This document shows positions 15,932 through 18,945 of a DNA stretch of 18,945 nucleotides, piece by piece. Origin of the DNA: an uncultured Propionivibrio sp. (GTDB taxonomy: Bacteria > Pseudomonadota > Gammaproteobacteria > Burkholderiales > Rhodocyclaceae); NCBI GenBank assembly GCA_937923255.1, contig CALAIL010000008.1, positions 1 to 18,945 on the forward strand, written 5' to 3'. The first letter of the stretch is position 1. Every line of letters starts with the position of its first letter. A program made the position numbers and the translations under genes. The notes under the pieces are model-generated. The model was not told where the DNA came from and searched no databases. It worked only from the letters and a program-made list of their open reading frames with translations.

Positions 15932-17289
15932 ATAAAGCTGGCGCGCGCGCGAAAACAACGGAAATGCGCGTTCTGGTCATTGATGATGAGGCGGATATCC
16001 GTGAATTGCTTGATTTGACGCTGGCGCGCATGGGGCTGTCGGCGGATTGTGCGGGCAGCGTGGCAGAAGCCAAAGCATTTCTGGCGCGCGAACGTTATCA
16101 CCTGTGTCTGACCGATATGCGCTTGCCCGATGGCGATGGCCTGGAAATCGTGCGCCTGATTGGATCGGATTATGGTGCGACGCCCGTCGCCGTGATTACG
16201 GCGTTTGGCAGTACCGACAATGCTGTTTCGGCGCTGAAGGCGGGGGCGTTTGATTACCTCTCCAAGCCGGTTGCGCTGGATCAGTTACGCACACTGGTCA
16301 AATCGGCGCTGAATCTGTCTGCCGAGCCGGCGGGCGGCGGCGCGCCGGAGAAGAGAACAGCGGGCGGAACGCTCCTGATCGGCGAATCTCCGGCGATGCT
16401 GGCTGTCCGCGAAATGATCGATAAAGTCGGGCGCAGCCAGGCGCCCGTTTATGTTTCCGGCGAGTCGGGCAGCGGCAAGGAGCTGGCGGCGCGCTCGATT
16501 CATGCGCAAAGTGCCCGCCATGCCGCGCCATTTGTGCCGGTCAACTGCGGCGCGATTCCGGAAAATTTGATGGAGAGCGAATTTTTCGGCTATCGCAAGG
16601 GTGCGTTTACAGGCGCCGATAGCGACCGGGAAGGTTTTTTTCAGGTCGCCAATGGCGGCACGCTGTTCCTCGACGAAGTGGCCGATTTGCCGTTGGCCAT
16701 GCAGGTCAAACTATTGCGCGCCATCCAGGAAAAAAAGGTGCGTAAAGTCGGGAGTGCCGTCGAGGAACCTGTCGATGTCCGCATTATTTCGGCAACTCAT
16801 CGCCAGCTCAAAGACTGTGTGGATGCCGGGACTTTCCGTCAGGATTTGTACTATCGGCTCAATGTCATCGAATTGCGCATGCCGGCTTTGCGTGAGCGGC
16901 AGGAAGATATTCCGATATTGGTTGACGCGACGTTGAAGCGCCTGTGCGGCGATAACCCGCCCAGCCTGTCGCCGGAGGCCAGGCAGGCGCTTGCCTCCTA
17001 TGCGTACCCTGGCAATGTGCGTGAGCTGGAGAATATTCTTGAACGTGCCACCGCGTTGTGCATCGACGGCAAAATTGCGCTGGAAGATTTGCAGCTTTCA
17101 GAAACGGGAATTGAGGGCGTGGTCGATGCCGGGGGGACGCTCGACGACCAGGTAAATCGCTTCGAGCGTCAGCTAATCCTCGATGCGCTGGCCAAGACGG
17201 GCGACAACCGAACGGCAGCGGCACGTCTGCTTGGCGTGACTTTCCGCTCGCTGCGTTACCGTATTGAGCGTCTGGGAATCGATACATGA
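15922..17289 (+). CDS. pilR: Sigma54-dependent response regulator PilR
   Basis: Encodes 455 residues. A receiver domain (about 15-130, phosphoacceptor Asp65 in LCLTDMRLPDGDG, Lys115 in LSKPV) is followed by a sigma54-interacting AAA+ domain: Walker A GESGSGKE (180-187), the sigma54-contact loop GAFTGA (227-232) and Walker B GGTLFLDEV (245-253). A Fis-type helix-turn-helix sits at the end (TAAARLLGVTFRSLRYRIER, 431-450). It activates sigma54 promoters after phosphorylation by PilS. GGGGAGGA lies 8 nt before ATG 15922, inside the pilS end, a strong ribosome binding site. Its TGA overlaps the ATG of ampD. Confidence 0.95.
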   Translation: MSINKAGARAKTTEMRVLVIDDEADIRELLDLTLARMGLSADCAGSVAEAKAFLARERYHLCLTDMRLPDGDGLEIVRLIGSDYGATPVAVITAFGSTDNAVSALKAGAFDYLSKPVALDQLRTLVKSALNLSAEPAGGGAPEKRTAGGTLLIGESPAMLAVREMIDKVGRSQAPVYVSGESGSGKELAARSIHAQSARHAAPFVPVNCGAIPENLMESEFFGYRKGAFTGADSDREGFFQVANGGTLFLDEVADLPLAMQVKLLRAIQEKKVRKVGSAVEEPVDVRIISATHRQLKDCVDAGTFRQDLYYRLNVIELRMPALRERQEDIPILVDATLKRLCGDNPPSLSPEARQALASYAYPGNVRELENILERATALCIDGKIALEDLQLSETGIEGVVDAGGTLDDQVNRFERQLILDALAKTGDNRTAAARLLGVTFRSLRYRIERLGIDT

Positions 17290-17888
17290 ATGCACCGGCG
17301 ATTGGGGGGGTTGGTGCAGTTGGGCTTCGGTCGACTGATGGCGATGGTCTGAGTTCCGACGGCTGGCTGGCTTCCGCGCGGCGTGTGCCATCTCCCAATC
17401 ATGACGCGCGTCCGCTGAAGACCGTCATTTCCCTCCTGGTGATTCATGCGATTAGCCTGCCGCCTAACCAGTTTGGCGGTGATGCCATTGAGCGTTTTTT
17501 TACCAATACGTTACCGGCTACGGAGCACCCATTCTTTGCCACGATTGATGGGATGCATGTTTCGGCGCATTTTCTGATTCGCCGTAATGGTGAGTGCATT
17601 CAGTTTGTTTCCTGCCTGCAGCGTGCCTGGCATGCCGGCGTGTCTTGCTGGCAAGGCCGCGATCGCTGCAACGATTTTTCCATCGGCATCGAATTGGAAG
17701 GGTGCGATGAGCAGCCGTTTGAAGAAGCGCAGTATGTGAGCCTGAACGCCCTGATTGAAATATTGACGCGCGCTTTCCCGATTACGGCAATCGTTGGGCA
17801 TTCGGACATTGCGCCGGGGCGCAAGACAGACCCGGGGCCTTTCTTCATGTGGCAGCGTATCGGTGGAGCCGGTGCTGCCTTGATATGA
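17286..17888 (+). CDS. ampD: 1,6-anhydro-N-acetylmuramyl-L-alanine amidase AmpD
   Basis: Encodes 200 residues. AmpD cleaves the L-alanine amide bond of 1,6-anhydromuropeptides in the cytoplasm during cell-wall recycling, lowering beta-lactamase inducer levels. The core begins DGWLASARRVPSPNHDARP (25-43). Zinc ligands by analogy with characterised AmpD are His54 (VIHAISLPP), His172 and Asp182 (VGHSDIAPGRKTDPGP), with Glu136 in IGIELEG and Lys180 as catalytic residues. The first 24 residues are a Gly-rich extension beyond the usual start and include a run of seven G bases (17304-17310). The start ATG overlaps the pilR stop (ATGA), so it is coupled to pilSR. No signal peptide is seen. Confidence 0.94.
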   Translation: MNAPAIGGVGAVGLRSTDGDGLSSDGWLASARRVPSPNHDARPLKTVISLLVIHAISLPPNQFGGDAIERFFTNTLPATEHPFFATIDGMHVSAHFLIRRNGECIQFVSCLQRAWHAGVSCWQGRDRCNDFSIGIELEGCDEQPFEEAQYVSLNALIEILTRAFPITAIVGHSDIAPGRKTDPGPFFMWQRIGGAGAALI

Positions 17889-17927
17889 CAAATCTGTCAA
17901 AGAATTTCGCTGAACACAAAATAGTTC

Positions 17928-17956
17928 TTGCGTCAAGTCGGCTTGCTTACTACAAT
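17928..17956 (+). promoter_or_regulatory. Sigma70-type promoter downstream of ampD
   Basis: TTGCGT (17928-17933) and TACAAT (17951-17956) are separated by exactly 17 bp, a good sigma70-type match. Start is expected near 17963. It could drive a short RNA ending near 18044 or a long leader toward the histone-like gene. Confidence 0.6.
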
Positions 17957-17962
17957 TGGTCG

Positions 17963-18044
17963 CGAATGACAAGGCCGGCGCAATCGGGCGATTTTTAGGC
18001 GTTGGCCGTGTTGGCTCTGTTAGCCTTTTCCCTGCGGCCTTTTT
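17963..18044 (+). ncRNA. Candidate small RNA (about 82 nt)
   Basis: A transcript from the promoter at 17928-17956 would reach a hairpin with outer stem GGCCG (18004-18008)/CGGCC (18035-18039), an inner hairpin GGCT/AGCC, and a run of five T residues (18040-18044). Promoter plus terminator about 80 bp apart with no ORF between is the usual layout of a bacterial small RNA. No known family is recognised, and the terminator is imperfect because its inner loop is large. Confidence 0.3.
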
Positions 18045-18108
18045 GTGGGGTTTTTACGGTTTATGCGTTGTTGAGGTGGTGCGAATAGGCGGTTTCTCCA
18101 CACACGCC

Positions 18109-18130
18109 GTTTGCATCAAGTTTGCATTAA
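18109..18130. repeat. Tandem 11-bp direct repeat
   Basis: GTTTGCATCAA (18109-18119) is followed directly by GTTTGCATTAA (18120-18130), identical at 10 of 11 positions. The one-helical-turn spacing places both copies on the same DNA face, as in some operators. No binding protein is known from the sequence. Confidence 0.6.
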
Positions 18131-18625
18131 TAAGTTCCGGGCTCTTGGTGAATTGAACGGACCGTTGCTTCATAACAATGACACAGTTTTATCGCGTGGA
18201 CGCGGCAAAAACGGCCTGCGGCGTACCAGCGATGAGCCAATCGTCGCGCGGCGGTTCGATCGCCCTGGCGGTAGAAAAAACTTCTTCCACTTTTTGTTTT
18301 CCGGCAGGGCGCGCCTGCTTTCCTTCGTCATTGTGCCGATGAGCGCGCATCGCCATGATTGCACTTTTGTACTTCCGGCGTTTTTATCCCATTTTTCTGT
18401 GTTTTCCAAGGGTATTTATTCGATTACAAGCGGTGTGAGTGTTATCGCCGATTCCGTATCTGCTGCCAATAGGCGTGGTCGCTTTATTGTTGGAGCTGGA
18501 CGTCTTGCTGATGCTTTCTTATCGGTCGTTTACACTTTTGTAAATCGGCTATTGATGTGGTGGGAATGCTGGTGTTGTGGTTTTCCAGGTAGTTTTTATT
18601 CATGTCATCAAAGAAGGAGGTAGGA

Positions 18626-18945
18626 ATGGCGACAAGTGCCAAAAAAACAGGGGCAAATGCAGTATCAGCGGCTAAAAAGCCTGCCGTTAAAAAAGCGGCA
18701 GCTAAACCAGCCGTGAAGAAAGCGGTCGCAAAGCCGGCAGCAAAATCTGCAGCGAAGCCTGCAGCTAAGGCAGCGGTGAAGAAGGTTGCCGCCAAGGTCG
18801 CCGCTAAAAAAGCGGTTGCCAAACCGGCTGTGAAGAAAGCGGCCGCAAAGCCCGCAGCAAAATCTGCAGCGAAACCTGCAGTTAAGGCGGCGGTGAAGAA
18901 GGTTGCCGCCAAGGTCGCTGCCAAAAAAGCGGTCGCCAAACCGGC
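18626..18945 (+). CDS. Histone H1-like DNA-binding protein (partial, continues past the window)
   Basis: The first 106 codons are in the window. The protein is almost entirely Lys, Ala, Pro and Val. After a short lead (MATSAKKTGANAVSAAKKPA) it consists of a 39-residue repeat beginning AVKKAVAKPAAKSAAKPA and ending KKVAAKVAAKKAVAKP; the DNA period is 117 bp (GTGAAGAAA at 18713 and 18830). This composition matches histone H1-like proteins of betaproteobacteria and the C-terminal tails of AlgP/PhaF-type proteins, which bind DNA without sequence specificity. A globular N-terminal domain is absent, favouring the small H1-like type. A perfect AAGGAGGT Shine-Dalgarno (18614-18621) lies 5 nt from the GAATG start at 18626, suggesting high expression. 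The 3' end is not visible. Confidence 0.85.
   Translation, partial: MATSAKKTGANAVSAAKKPAVKKAAAKPAVKKAVAKPAAKSAAKPAAKAAVKKVAAKVAAKKAVAKPAVKKAAAKPAAKSAAKPAVKAAVKKVAAKVAAKKAVAKP

Larger units (their letters stand above)
17889..18625. other. Long gene-poor region between ampD and the histone-like gene
   Basis: About 740 bp without a convincing gene. It contains a promoter (17928-17956), a possible terminator (18004-18044), an 11-bp direct repeat (18109-18130) and a TTTACA/TGTAAA inverted repeat (18529-18544). Open frames here lack ribosome binding sites and recognisable protein features. The sequence looks richer in A and T than its neighbours, as expected of regulatory DNA. It may act in part as a long untranslated leader of the histone-like gene. 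Confidence 0.5.

Noticed and set aside
17956..18156. 66-codon TTG-start frame after the promoter at 17928
   Set aside because: The start would lie at the -10 box itself; there is no ribosome binding site and no family resemblance.
18178..18342. About 54-codon frame starting MTQFYRVDAAKTACG
   Set aside because: No Shine-Dalgarno site and no family match that I can name, so it is too weak to call.
18111..18623. 170-codon frame before the histone-like gene
   Set aside because: No ribosome binding site and a mixed composition rich in Arg, Ser and Cys without any motif; it is most likely untranslated leader or regulatory DNA.
18484..18939. Ala/Phe/Thr-rich 151-codon minus-strand frame
   Set aside because: It is the reverse reading of the Lys/Ala repeats of the histone-like gene.

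Overview
The window looks like core chromosome of a GC-rich betaproteobacterium. The gene order rpe-gph-trpE-trpG-trpD-trpC, a pilS-pilR-ampD block and a Lys/Ala/Pro-rich histone H1-like gene fit Rhodocyclales or a close relative. That placement is inference from gene order and protein style; no 16S rRNA gene or other decisive marker is present.

Layout. Positions 1-216 hold no clear gene but carry at least four diverged 40-bp units, each able to fold into a hairpin. A minus-strand M61 peptidase gene with a C-terminal PDZ domain (217-2055) is divergent from a plus-strand DUF2889 gene (2293-2907). A plus-strand run follows: PP2C phosphatase (3237-4097), two-FHA-domain protein (4110-4802), metallo-beta-lactamase-fold cyclic-nucleotide phosphodiesterase-like protein (4904-5686), rpe (5749-6450) and gph (6447-7157, GTGA overlap). 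The trp cluster comes next: a Trp-rich leader peptide at 7206-7283 with terminator-like hairpins, then trpE (7379), trpG (9029), trpD (9598) and trpC (10766). Two minus-strand tRNA genes, Ala(CGC) and Met(CAT), share a strong promoter at 12016-12044 and an intrinsic terminator at 11750-11776. A plus-strand gene for an unrecognised single-pass membrane protein (12405-13862) comes next, then a tightly overlapping block: PP0621-like small membrane protein, pilS, pilR and ampD (14037-17888). About 740 bp without a convincing gene follow, holding a sigma70-type promoter, a possible short RNA, and direct and inverted repeats. The window ends inside a histone H1-like gene (from 18626) built of 39-residue tandem repeats.

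How the genes work together. Rpe serves the pentose phosphate or Calvin pathway and Gph removes 2-phosphoglycolate. TrpE/TrpG/TrpD/TrpC carry out anthranilate synthesis, phosphoribosyl transfer and indole-glycerol-phosphate synthesis; trpF, trpB and trpA are not here. PilS/PilR is a sigma54-dependent two-component pair, typically controlling type IV pilin. AmpD recycles muropeptides. PP2C, FHA and phosphodiesterase genes form a small signalling group with no kinase or cyclase in view.

I found no mobile element, CRISPR array, prophage or defence island. The most interesting non-routine signals are the trp leader/attenuator, the 40-bp hairpin array at the left edge, the candidate small RNA after ampD, and the 117-bp repeats in the histone-like gene.
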